Assembly (NCBI RefSeq): GCF_023208015.1
Contig: NZ_CP051627.1
Location: 3,357,501 to 3,421,500 of the forward strand
Length of the DNA: 64,000 bases
Reading direction: 5' to 3'
From: Thermobifida alba
Lineage (GTDB): Bacteria; Actinomycetota; Actinomycetes; Streptosporangiales; Streptosporangiaceae
Within the stretch, counting starts at the first letter, position 1, and each line of letters begins with the position of its first letter. The notes beneath the pieces were generated by a model. The model was not told the DNA's origin and searched no databases. It was given only the letters and a program-made list of their open reading frames with translations. Below are positions 1 to 7,713 of the stretch, one piece after another. Both the position numbers and the translations under genes were made by a program.

Positions 1-735
1 TCCGACGGCCGAGGAGACCTGGTCCCCGGCGGGGGCTGGTGCCACAGCCCGCTTCGAGGCGCGACTCAGCCACCAGTGCGCGACGAGGAGGTTGACCGCT
101 GTCCCCAACCAGCCCGACCACTCCTTGACGAACTGGTCGGAGATCTCGACTCCCGGGATCAGGGCCAGGAACGGGATGACCCTCCCCCAGACGATGTTCA
201 TCATCAGCGCGAAGCCGTAGACCATCCACCGCCGGTGCTCGGCGAACCGCCTGCGCCGCGCGGCGCGGACCCCGGCGACCACCGCGGCCAGCCACAGCAG
301 CGAGGAGAGCGTGTTGCCGACGGCGCCGACCGGCTGGCCCGGGAAGGCGTACGGGACCAGCACCAGTGCCAGCAGCGCACCGGGGACCGCCCCGGCGATG
401 ACGTGGACGCGCCCGCTCACCCGGTGCACGCGGGGGTGGCGCCGCCGCAGCCACGGCCACAGTTGCAGGCACATGGTCAGCATCGCCACCGTTCCCGTCG
501 CGATGTGCAGCACCAGGAGCGGGTAGTGCAGAACCGTTCCTTCCCGGAGAGGCACCGCCGACTTCTCCGGGTCCAGGGTCAGGTAGGGGGGCAGGGAGTA
601 GACCAGAAAGGCCAGGACGACGGCGACCAGGGGAATCACCCAGGGGCGGCGCCACCAGGAGGGGCGTCCTCCCCGGGCGGTTTCCCCGAGCCCCCGCGCC
701 GGGTCCATCGTGTTCGGTCCGTGTTCCACGGGCAT
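1..735 (-). CDS. DUF2306 family integral membrane protein (partial, 3' end missing)
   Basis: The minus strand reads open from an ATG at 735 to the left edge (245 codons, no stop), so the C-terminus lies outside the window. An AGGAGG sequence eight bases upstream decides this start; an in-frame ATG at 741 sits too close to it. After a proline/arginine-rich cytoplasmic head come about six hydrophobic segments, e.g. around PLVAVVLAFLVYSLPPYL, LLVLHIATGTVAMLTM and FALMMNIVWGRVIPFLALIP. The conserved pattern HPRVHRVSGRVHV followed later by HRRWMVYGFALM is typical of DUF2306 membrane proteins, whose function is unknown. It is divergent from the MpaB-like gene, and an inverted repeat (752-776) lies in its promoter region. 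Confidence 0.75.
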   Translation of the reverse strand, partial: MPVEHGPNTMDPARGLGETARGGRPSWWRRPWVIPLVAVVLAFLVYSLPPYLTLDPEKSAVPLREGTVLHYPLLVLHIATGTVAMLTMCLQLWPWLRRRHPRVHRVSGRVHVIAGAVPGALLALVLVPYAFPGQPVGAVGNTLSSLLWLAAVVAGVRAARRRRFAEHRRWMVYGFALMMNIVWGRVIPFLALIPGVEISDQFVKEWSGWLGTAVNLLVAHWWLSRASKRAVAPAPAGDQVSSAVG

Positions 736-751
736 GTCCATCGCCTCCTGC

Positions 752-776
752 TGACCGGACGCGATCGCTCCGGTCA
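752..776. promoter_or_regulatory. Inverted repeat TGACCGG-N11-CCGGTCA upstream of the DUF2306 gene
   Basis: TGACCGG at 752-758 is mirrored by CCGGTCA at 770-776, and a third copy of TGACCGG lies at 819-825. The pair is 17 bases upstream of the start at 735, where an operator or activator site is expected. No regulator is identifiable next to it. Confidence 0.35.
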
Positions 777-976
777 TAGGAATCTGAGTGGAGTTCGCCC
801 CTACACCTCCCACCAGAGTGACCGGATGAGAACACTGCGTGTCCAGAGTCTGTCAGGTCTCCGGAACGGGCGGCGGACCGTGCCGAGCTGACACACTCCG
901 CCCCGTCGGCGTGCGTCCCGGACCACCGGACACCAGAATGGCCGCGGCCCGTGCCGCGACGAAGGGGGTTTCCCGA

Positions 977-1930
977 ATGGCAGTGCTCCTCCCGATCGGT
1001 CGACGGCGGCTCCGGCGGTACGCGCGTCTCCGCGAGATCGAGCGCATGGACCCGGAGCGGTCGTACAGCGACATCTGGCTGCTCGACATGGCCTACGAGT
1101 TCCCCTGGGACATGCAGCTGTCCGGCAGCATCAGCTTCTACTACAGCATCGCCCCGCCGAGCATCGCGCGCCTGCTGGTGCGCACGGGGGAACTGACGGA
1201 GAACACCGCCAAGCGGATGGACGACACGTCGATCCTCATGTGGGAGACGTTCCGGAACGGTTTCACCAGCCCCCGGGGGCGGGCGGCGGTCCGCCAGATG
1301 AACCGCATCCACCGCAACGCGGTCAAGCAGGTCAACAGCGGCGGTGAGCAGTGGCGCATCACCAACGAGGAGTACCTGTTCGTCCTGGCCACCACCATGG
1401 TCACCACTCTGCGGGGAGTGGAGCGGTACGGCTGGCGCCCGCTCAGCGACCACGAGCGCACCGCCGCCTTCCGGCACTTCCGCGAGATGGGCGAGCTCAT
1501 GGGGCTGAAGGACATCCCCGACTCCTACGACGAGTTCGTGCGTTTCCACGACTCCTTCGTCGCCGCCGAATTCGCCTACACCCCCGAGGCGGCGAAGCTG
1601 TGGCGGGCGACCCGCTTCATGATCGTCGACGTCCTGACCGGTTGGCTGCCGCCCCTCCTGGTCCCCGCGGGCCGCGCGGTCGCCGAGGCGCTGCTGCCCG
1701 CCCTGGTCGGCCCGGACCTGCGCCGGGCTTTCGGCCTCCGCGACCCCTCCCCCGTGCTCGTCCGCGCGGTGGACCTGGCGCTGCGGCTACGGGCCGGCTA
1801 CGTGCGGGCGCTGCTGCCGCCGCGCCGCGAGTCCGCGATGCCCGACACCGTTCCCACCGAGCAGTTCCCCGACGGGGACTACGAGATCTCCGAGGTGGGA
1901 CCGGACCACTCCGTCAGTCGCCGCCCCTGA
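977..1930 (+). CDS. Oxygenase MpaB family protein (DUF2236)
   Basis: A 317-residue protein starting at ATG 977, chosen because AGGGGG lies eight bases upstream; earlier in-frame starts at 839 and 938 lack a ribosome site. It resembles the DUF2236/MpaB family, which includes rubber oxygenase (Lcp)-like and mycophenolic-acid-pathway b-type haem proteins. Visible family hallmarks are MDDTSILMWETF, the MNRIHRNAVKQVN stretch with its conserved histidine, and EEYLFVLATTMVTTLRGVERYG. The length is normal for the family. The C-terminal part has a hydrophobic segment (VDVLTGWLPPLLVPAG). The substrate cannot be told. Its last 52 bases overlap the 3' end of the SARP gene on the other strand. Confidence 0.75.
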   Translation: MAVLLPIGRRRLRRYARLREIERMDPERSYSDIWLLDMAYEFPWDMQLSGSISFYYSIAPPSIARLLVRTGELTENTAKRMDDTSILMWETFRNGFTSPRGRAAVRQMNRIHRNAVKQVNSGGEQWRITNEEYLFVLATTMVTTLRGVERYGWRPLSDHERTAAFRHFREMGELMGLKDIPDSYDEFVRFHDSFVAAEFAYTPEAAKLWRATRFMIVDVLTGWLPPLLVPAGRAVAEALLPALVGPDLRRAFGLRDPSPVLVRAVDLALRLRAGYVRALLPPRRESAMPDTVPTEQFPDGDYEISEVGPDHSVSRRP

Positions 1931-4900
1931 CAGCGGGACGGCCTCGCCCAGGCGAGACCCGCCTCCGGTCCCGCCCTCCTTCCCCGCTCGAACTCCGCGG
2001 CGAACGCCTGCTCCCCCAGGGCCGCACGCGCCCTCCCCGCGGCCCGCTCGACGTCGCCGCGTTCGGCCGGCGGCAGCGGGGCCGCCACCGAGTCCCTGGC
2101 AGCGGCGGCGGCTCCCAGCAGGCGGGCCGCGAGGACGGCGTCCCCCGCAAGCGCCCTCGCCCCCGCGACCCCCTCCAGTCCGAGGGCGACCGCGCGGGGG
2201 TCGCCGGTGGCCTCCGCAGCGGCGAGCCCCGCGGTGTGCGACTCCAGAGCGGCCGCGGCGTCACCGCGCTGTTCGGCGAGGAACCCGAGTTCGGCGAAGC
2301 CCAGCGCCACGGCCGCGGGCCCCTCCCCGCGACGGGACCGTTCGAGCCAGTTCCGCAGGTACGTCTCGGCCTCCTCGAACCGTCCCTCGCGCCGTGCTCC
2401 CAGGCCGAGGCCGAGTTCGGCGAACGACTCCCCGAACCGGTCCCCCTGCTCCGCCGCGACGCGCCTGGCCCGCAGGTGGAACTCTTCGGCCCGGCGGAAC
2501 TCGCCGTTGAGCACGGCGATACGCCCCAGGCCGGACAGCCGGTAGGACACCTCCGTCCACAGGCCGATCTCCTCGGCGACGCGCAGTCCGTCCCGGTGCA
2601 GGCGTGCGGCCCGCCCGTAGTCCCCGGCGACCTCGGCCAGCAGTGCCAGGACCGGCATGGCCTGCAACTGGCCCCAGCGGTCGCCGAGGTCGCGGAACAG
2701 CTCCAGGCTGCGCCCGCCGTCGGCCTCGCACCGCCCCAGGTCGCCCCGGGCCTGCTCCTGCCACGCCCTGGTGCTCAACGCCGCGGCCGTCCCCCACCGG
2801 TCGCCCCTCATGCGGAAGACCGTCAACGCCCGCCGGACGAGCCGCTCGCTCTCGCTCAGCGCACCGAACCCCAGCAGCGCCATCCCGACGAACCACTCGG
2901 CCCGGGCCGACTCCTCCGGGTCGTCGAACCGTCCGCGCGCGTCGAGCACGGCCCGCAGCGCCCCGGTCGGGTCGACCGGCTCCTGCGTCATGAGGTCCAC
3001 ACCGAGCAGCCAGATCTCGGCTTCGGCCCGGGCCGTGGGGGAGCCCCCGGGGAGGTCCAGGGCCGTGGCCAGGGAGCGGCGCGCCTCCCCGAGGCGGCCC
3101 CGGAGGTAGCGGTACCACACCAGCGCGCTCGCCATGCGCACGGCGAGGTCGGCGTCTCCCCGGCGCACAGCGGCGTCGAACGACGAACGCAGGTTCGCGT
3201 TCTCGGCGTCGAGGCGGCGCAGCCACCTCCTCTGGTCCCGGCCGCGGAGCAGGGCATCGGCCCGTTCGGCCAGGGCGGCGTAGTAGCGGGTGTGCCGCTC
3301 CCGCACGGTGCCGGCCTCCCCGGCCTGCTCCAACCGCTCGGCGCAGTAGGCCGCCACCGACTCCAGCAGCCGGTAGCGGAGGCCGTCCGGGCCGTCCGCG
3401 ACCGCCACCAGCGACTGGTCGACCAGCCGTGCCAGCAGGTCCGCGACGTCGGCGGCGGCGATGCCGTCCCCCGAGCACACCGCCTCGGCCGCTTCCAGGG
3501 TGCAGCCGTCCGCGTGGACCGCGAGGCGGCGCAGCACCGTGCGTTCGGGGTCGGTGAGCAGGTCCCAGCTCCAGTCGATCACCGCCCGCAGGGTCCGCTG
3601 CCGCTGCGGCACCCCCCGCCTTCCGGTGGTGAGCAGCCGGAACCGGTCGCCGAGGCGGTCCGCCAGCTCGTGGACGCCCAACGCGCGTACCCGGGTGGCG
3701 GCCAGCTCCAGAGCCAGGGGGAGCCCGTCCAGTCTCCGGCAGATCGCCGCGACCGCCGGCGCGGTCCACTCGTCGAGGGTGAAGTTCGGCGCCGCGGCGG
3801 CGGCCCTGGCCGCGAAGAGCCGCACCGCACTCGACCGGCGGACGGCGGCCCCGTCCCCGGTCTCGGCGGGATCGGGGAGCTCCAGCGGCGGCACCTCGTA
3901 CACCCGCTCGCCGGACAGGCCCAGCGCCTCGCGGCTGGTGGCCAGGAAGCACACCTGCGGCGCCGCCCCCAGCAGCCGCTCCACCAGGGCTGCCGCCGGT
4001 TCGACCACGTGCTCGCAGTTGTCCAGCACCAGGAGCGCCCGTCTGCCCCGTACGGCGTCCGCCAACCGGTCGGCCGGCGTGGCGTCGCGCTCCGCGAGGC
4101 GTCCGTCGGCGGTGTCACGGACCCCGATCACCGCGGCCACCGCCTCGGCCACCCGCGCCGCGGAGCCCGCCGCGTCGGCTCCGCGGATCGGCCGCAGTCC
4201 GCCCAGCTCGACCAGCCACGCTCCGTCGGGGAAGTCGTCCTTCACCCGGGCGGCCAGCTCCGTGGCCAGCCGGGTCTTGCCCACTCCTCCCGGTCCGGTG
4301 AGCGTCACCAGTCGGCCCCCGCGCAGCAGGGCGCCCACCTCGTCGATCTGCCGCTCCCGCCCCACCAGGTCGGTGACCGGAGCCGGCAGGTTCGTCCGGG
4401 GGCGCGGCACCGCCGGGACGGCGGGGGTATCGGCCTCCAGCCCGGGGTCCTGCCGCAGGATCGCCCGGTGCAGCGCGACCAGTTCCGGCCGCGGGTCCAG
4501 TCCCAGTTCCTCGGCGAGGAGGAGACGCAGCTGCTCGAAGCTCTCCAGGGCCTCGCGTTGCCGTCCGCTCCGGTACAGGGCACGCATGTGCGCCGCGCGC
4601 AGCCGTTCCCGGAACGGGTGGCGGTCCACCAGGTCGCGGAGTTCGTCGACGAGCAGGTGGTGCTCGCCGAGCGCGAGCCGGGTCTCGGCCTGCTCCTCCA
4701 GCGCCGCGAGCCGCTGTTCCTGCCAGCGGGTGACGGCCGGGCGTGCGAACTCCCGGTCGGCGAAGTCCGCCAGCGCCTCCCCCCGCCACAGGGAGAGCGC
4801 GTCGACCAGCAGCGTTCCCCTGGTCCGCGGGTCGGCGCTGCGGCGGGCCCGGTCCAGCAGCTCGCCGAACCGGAAGGCGTCCACGTCGTCGGCTTCGAGG

Positions 4901-5187
4901 AGGAGCTGGTAGCCGGACGGGCGGAGCACCAACCGGTTCCGTCCTCCCGGCTCGGCCCGCTCCAGGACCCCGCGCAGCTGCGAGATCTTGGCGCGCAGGA
5001 CGCGGACGGGGTTGGCGGGAAGGCCGCCGTCGCCCCACAGGTCGTCGATGAGCCGGTCGGCGGACACCGGCCGGCCCTCGTTCACCAGCAGGTCGGCGAG
5101 GAGCGCACGCACTTTCACCTCGGGAACCCTGACCGTCTCCCCGTCGGTGCTCCACACCTCCAGCGGACCGAGTACCCCGAAGCGCAT
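1879..5187 (-). CDS. SARP/AfsR-like transcriptional regulator (BTAD, P-loop NTPase, TPR)
   Basis: A 1102-residue regulator starting at ATG 5187, where the OmpR-type DNA-binding domain begins (MRFGVLGPLEVW); the frame is open further upstream but without homology. Domains in order: winged helix about 1-95, BTAD about 100-245, an NB-ARC/AAA-type NTPase with Walker A TGPGGVGKT near 297-305 and Walker B LLVLDNCEH near 385-393, then a long alanine-rich TPR-like region to the end. This is the AfsR/large-SARP architecture that activates neighbouring promoters and often reports on metabolism. It is divergent from the FMN reductase/exporter pair. A triple 11-bp-spaced direct repeat between them (5239-5267) is a good candidate binding site. 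Its 3' end overlaps the MpaB-like gene. Confidence 0.9.
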   Translation of the reverse strand: MRFGVLGPLEVWSTDGETVRVPEVKVRALLADLLVNEGRPVSADRLIDDLWGDGGLPANPVRVLRAKISQLRGVLERAEPGGRNRLVLRPSGYQLLLEADDVDAFRFGELLDRARRSADPRTRGTLLVDALSLWRGEALADFADREFARPAVTRWQEQRLAALEEQAETRLALGEHHLLVDELRDLVDRHPFRERLRAAHMRALYRSGRQREALESFEQLRLLLAEELGLDPRPELVALHRAILRQDPGLEADTPAVPAVPRPRTNLPAPVTDLVGRERQIDEVGALLRGGRLVTLTGPGGVGKTRLATELAARVKDDFPDGAWLVELGGLRPIRGADAAGSAARVAEAVAAVIGVRDTADGRLAERDATPADRLADAVRGRRALLVLDNCEHVVEPAAALVERLLGAAPQVCFLATSREALGLSGERVYEVPPLELPDPAETGDGAAVRRSSAVRLFAARAAAAAPNFTLDEWTAPAVAAICRRLDGLPLALELAATRVRALGVHELADRLGDRFRLLTTGRRGVPQRQRTLRAVIDWSWDLLTDPERTVLRRLAVHADGCTLEAAEAVCSGDGIAAADVADLLARLVDQSLVAVADGPDGLRYRLLESVAAYCAERLEQAGEAGTVRERHTRYYAALAERADALLRGRDQRRWLRRLDAENANLRSSFDAAVRRGDADLAVRMASALVWYRYLRGRLGEARRSLATALDLPGGSPTARAEAEIWLLGVDLMTQEPVDPTGALRAVLDARGRFDDPEESARAEWFVGMALLGFGALSESERLVRRALTVFRMRGDRWGTAAALSTRAWQEQARGDLGRCEADGGRSLELFRDLGDRWGQLQAMPVLALLAEVAGDYGRAARLHRDGLRVAEEIGLWTEVSYRLSGLGRIAVLNGEFRRAEEFHLRARRVAAEQGDRFGESFAELGLGLGARREGRFEEAETYLRNWLERSRRGEGPAAVALGFAELGFLAEQRGDAAAALESHTAGLAAAEATGDPRAVALGLEGVAGARALAGDAVLAARLLGAAAAARDSVAAPLPPAERGDVERAAGRARAALGEQAFAAEFERGRRAGPEAGLAWARPSRCQGRRLTEWSGPTSEIS

Positions 5188-5238
5188 GCTCCCACCGTAA
5201 CGCAGCGTCGCCGGGCGCCTCCGACCGCGCCGACCGCT

Positions 5239-5267
5239 CCGGAGCCCGTCCGGAACTTTTCCGGAAC
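5239..5267. promoter_or_regulatory. Putative SARP operator: three CCGGARC direct repeats, 11-bp period
   Basis: CCGGAGC (5239-5245), CCGGAAC (5250-5256) and CCGGAAC (5261-5267) are spaced exactly 11 bp. SARP/OmpR-type regulators bind tandem heptamers on one helix face with this spacing, usually just upstream of the -10 box. The array lies between the divergent SARP gene and the FMN reductase gene. Assignment to this SARP is inference. Confidence 0.6.
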
Positions 5268-5327
5268 CCCTGTCGCGCATGCTCGTCGCGTCCGGCCCGA
5301 AACGACGGGAGGGGACGGAGATCTCTC

Positions 5328-5909
5328 ATGGCCGAGCAGCGTCTCCGTGTGGTGGTCATCATCGGCAGCATCCGCGAGGGGCGCTTCGGCCCGACCGCCG
5401 CGGAGTGGTTCGCCTCCTTGGCGAGGCAGCGCGACGACATCGAGGTGGACGTCATCGACCTGGCTCAGGCGTGGCTTCCCGAGGTGCTCCCGGAGGACCA
5501 CGGGCACCGGCCGAAAGCCGTGCGCGACCTGGCTCCGTGGCTGGCCGCGGCCGACGCGTTCGTCGTGGTCACTCCCGAGTACAACCACAGTTTCCCCGCC
5601 TCCCTGAAGAACGCCATCGACTGGTTCTACAGCGAGTGGCACGCCAAGCCCGTCGGTTTCGTCTCCTACGGAGGCAGGACCGGCGGGATGCACGCCGTCG
5701 AGCAGCTCCGACTGGTCTTCACCGAAGTCGAGGCGGTGACCGTCCGCGCCGCCGTCAGTCTGCGCAACTACTGGGAGCAGCTCGACGGCGACGGGAAACT
5801 CGTCGGCCACGAGGACCTCGACTCCGCGGCCCGGACCATGCTCGACCGGCTCGTGTGGTGGGCCGAGGCGCTGCGGGCCCACCGCACCATCCGTCCCTAC
5901 GGCACCTGA
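5328..5909 (+). CDS. NADPH-dependent FMN reductase family protein
   Basis: A 193-residue flavodoxin-fold protein. The phosphate-binding loop GSIREGRFG (residues about 13-21) and the signature TPEYNHSFPASLKNAIDW (about 83-100) are characteristic of the NADPH-dependent FMN/quinone reductase (ArsH/SsuE/ChrR-like) family. It should be a soluble cytoplasmic enzyme using NAD(P)H to reduce FMN, quinones or similar electrophiles. The gene is divergent from the SARP gene and followed after about 30 bases by the DHA2 exporter, so reductase and exporter are probably co-transcribed as a detoxification pair under SARP control. Confidence 0.85.
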   Translation: MAEQRLRVVVIIGSIREGRFGPTAAEWFASLARQRDDIEVDVIDLAQAWLPEVLPEDHGHRPKAVRDLAPWLAAADAFVVVTPEYNHSFPASLKNAIDWFYSEWHAKPVGFVSYGGRTGGMHAVEQLRLVFTEVEAVTVRAAVSLRNYWEQLDGDGKLVGHEDLDSAARTMLDRLVWWAEALRAHRTIRPYGT

Positions 5910-5940
5910 CTCCGACAACACCTGGGAAGGAACCCCACCC

Positions 5941-7536
5941 ATGTCCACAGGAGACAACACCTCTCCGCCTCCGAAGGCCGGGGCCAGGGAGTGGATCGGG
6001 CTGGCCGTCCTGGCCCTGCCCACCGTGCTGCTGGCGCTCGACTTCACCGTGCTGCACCTGGCCCTCCCCCACCTGGCCGAGGACCTGCGGCCGAGCAACA
6101 CCCAACAGTTGTGGATCCTCGACATCTACGGGTTCATGATCGCCGGGTTCCTCATCACGATGGGGACCCTGGGCGACCGCATCGGCCGCAGGCGGCTGCT
6201 GATGATCGGCGCCATGGCGTTCGGCGCGGCCTCGGTCGCGGCCGCCTACGCGCCCACCGCCGAAACGCTGATCGTGGCCAGGGCGCTGCTGGGCATCGCC
6301 GGGGCGACGCTGATGCCGTCCACGCTCTCGCTGATCAGCAACATGTTCCACGACCCCAAACAGCGCGGCTTCGCCATCGCGGTCTGGCTGAGCTGCTTCT
6401 CGGCGGGTGGAGCGGTGGGCCCGATGATCGGCGGCGTGATGCTGCAGTGGTTCTGGTGGGGGTCGGTGTTCCTCATGGGAGTGCCGGTCATGCTCCTGCT
6501 GCTGGTGCTGGGACCGCTCCTGCTGCCCGAGTACCGCGCCCCGGAAGCGGGGCGGCTGGACCTGGTCAGCGTGGCGCTGTCGCTGGCCGCCCTGCTGCCG
6601 GTCATCTACGGGCTCAAGGAGATCGCCGACGTCGGCTGGGCGCCGGTTCCGATGGTCGCGATCGCGGGCGGGGTCTTCTTCGGCTGGCTGTTCGTCCGCC
6701 GGCAGCGCAGGCTCGACGATCCGCTGATGGACCTGCAGCTGTTCCGCAACCGCGCGTTCAGCGGCGCACTGATCGGCATGCTGCTGGGCATCCTGACCCT
6801 GGGTGCGTTCGTGCTGCTGTTCGCGCAGTACCTGCAGCTCGTCCTGGACCTGTCGTCGGTGCAGGCCGGCCTGTGGATGATGCCGTACGCGGTGGCGAAC
6901 GTCGCCGGAGCGATGGTGGCCCCTGCCCTGGCCGCCAGGATGCCCGCCCCCTACGCGATCGCGGGCGGTCTGCTGCTGTCCGCGCTCGGTTACGTGATGT
7001 TCGGCCAGGCGGACGCCGCCTCGGGAGGACTCACCTGGGCCGTGGTCGGCAGCCTCCTGGTGACCTTCGGGCTGAGCCCGCTGATGGTGCTGACCATCGA
7101 CCTGATCGTCGCCTCGGCCCCCCGGGAGAAGAGCGGTGCGGCCTCGTCGATGTCGGAGACCTGCAGCGAGATGGGCATGGCACTGGGAGTCGCCACCCTC
7201 GGCTCCGTGGGCGTCGCCGTGTACCGCTTCCTCATCGAGGACTCCATTCCGGCGGACGTGCCGCCGCAGGCGGCCGAGGCCGCCCGTGACAGTCTCGCGT
7301 CCACCGCCGCGGTCGCGGAGGAGCTGCCGTCCGCGACGGCCGCCGCGCTGCTGGACGCCTCCCGTGAGGCCTTCCTGGCGGGGCTGAGCGCGGTGAGCTA
7401 CACCAACGCCCTGGTGGTCGTGGGCCTGGCCGTGCTGGTCGTGACCGTCCTCCGCGGACGGCAGTCCACCGACGAAACCCCGGAGGAGCCGGGGCCGGCC
7501 GCTCCGGAACGGGAAACCGCGACCGAGGCGCCCTGA
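5941..7536 (+). CDS. DHA2-family MFS multidrug exporter
   Basis: A 531-residue membrane protein with about 14 hydrophobic segments, the size of EmrB/QacA-type proton-driven exporters. MFS motif A is visible as GTLGDRIGRRRLLMIG after the second segment. The antiporter motif C region contains GGAVGPMIGGVML. The N-terminal LDFTVLHLALPHLAEDL matches the conserved first helix (D-x-T-V-x-x-x-A-L-P) of the DHA2 family. The C-terminus is charged and cytoplasmic. It follows the FMN reductase gene closely and ends at a strong hairpin. The substrate is unknown; the SARP neighbour suggests export of, or resistance to, an antibiotic-like compound. Confidence 0.9.
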   Translation: MSTGDNTSPPPKAGAREWIGLAVLALPTVLLALDFTVLHLALPHLAEDLRPSNTQQLWILDIYGFMIAGFLITMGTLGDRIGRRRLLMIGAMAFGAASVAAAYAPTAETLIVARALLGIAGATLMPSTLSLISNMFHDPKQRGFAIAVWLSCFSAGGAVGPMIGGVMLQWFWWGSVFLMGVPVMLLLLVLGPLLLPEYRAPEAGRLDLVSVALSLAALLPVIYGLKEIADVGWAPVPMVAIAGGVFFGWLFVRRQRRLDDPLMDLQLFRNRAFSGALIGMLLGILTLGAFVLLFAQYLQLVLDLSSVQAGLWMMPYAVANVAGAMVAPALAARMPAPYAIAGGLLLSALGYVMFGQADAASGGLTWAVVGSLLVTFGLSPLMVLTIDLIVASAPREKSGAASSMSETCSEMGMALGVATLGSVGVAVYRFLIEDSIPADVPPQAAEAARDSLASTAAVAEELPSATAAALLDASREAFLAGLSAVSYTNALVVVGLAVLVVTVLRGRQSTDETPEEPGPAAPERETATEAP

Positions 7537-7556
7537 GGCGTTCCCGGTCCGGCTCC

Positions 7557-7587
7557 GGCCCCCCGCAGCAGAGCGGGGGGCCTCTTT
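7557..7587 (+). terminator. Rho-independent terminator after the DHA2 exporter
   Basis: A perfect 10-bp stem, GGCCCCCCGC pairing with GCGGGGGGCC around an AGCAGA loop, is followed by TCTTTC. It lies 20 bases after the exporter stop codon. Confidence 0.85.
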
Positions 7588-7595
7588 CACGCACG

Positions 7596-7613
7596 CATTC
7601 TCCTCCGAGAATG
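7596..7613. promoter_or_regulatory. 18-bp palindrome CATTCTC-N4-GAGAATG
   Basis: Seven-base perfect arms flank a CTCC spacer, between the exporter terminator and the promoter-like sequence of the flavoprotein gene. It could be a repressor site for the sugar-cassette flavoprotein. No partner regulator is identified. Confidence 0.35.
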
Positions 7614-7641
7614 TCAGGTTCCCGTCCACAAACTCCTGCTA

Positions 7642-7670
7642 TTCAACACCACCACGAAAATCTCTAGGCT
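7642..7670 (+). promoter_or_regulatory. Promoter-like sequence for the flavin oxidoreductase gene
   Basis: TTCAAC (7642-7647) and TAGGCT (7665-7670) are separated by 17 bases and lie 44 bases before the start codon. They resemble a housekeeping -35/-10 pair with a weak -35. Confidence 0.4.
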
Positions 7671-7713
7671 CGACACCGGAAAAACGTTTTCCTTTCTCCC
7701 ACGGAGGTGCGCC

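Noticed and set aside
76-891. A plus-strand frame of 271 codons at the left edge
   Set aside because: The minus strand encodes a continuous hydrophobic DUF2306 protein here; the plus translation is Arg/Pro-rich with no fold signals.
1351-5607. A 1418-codon open frame on the plus strand opposite the SARP gene
   Set aside because: It covers the well-supported SARP coding region on the other strand and shows only Arg/Pro/Gly-biased composition.
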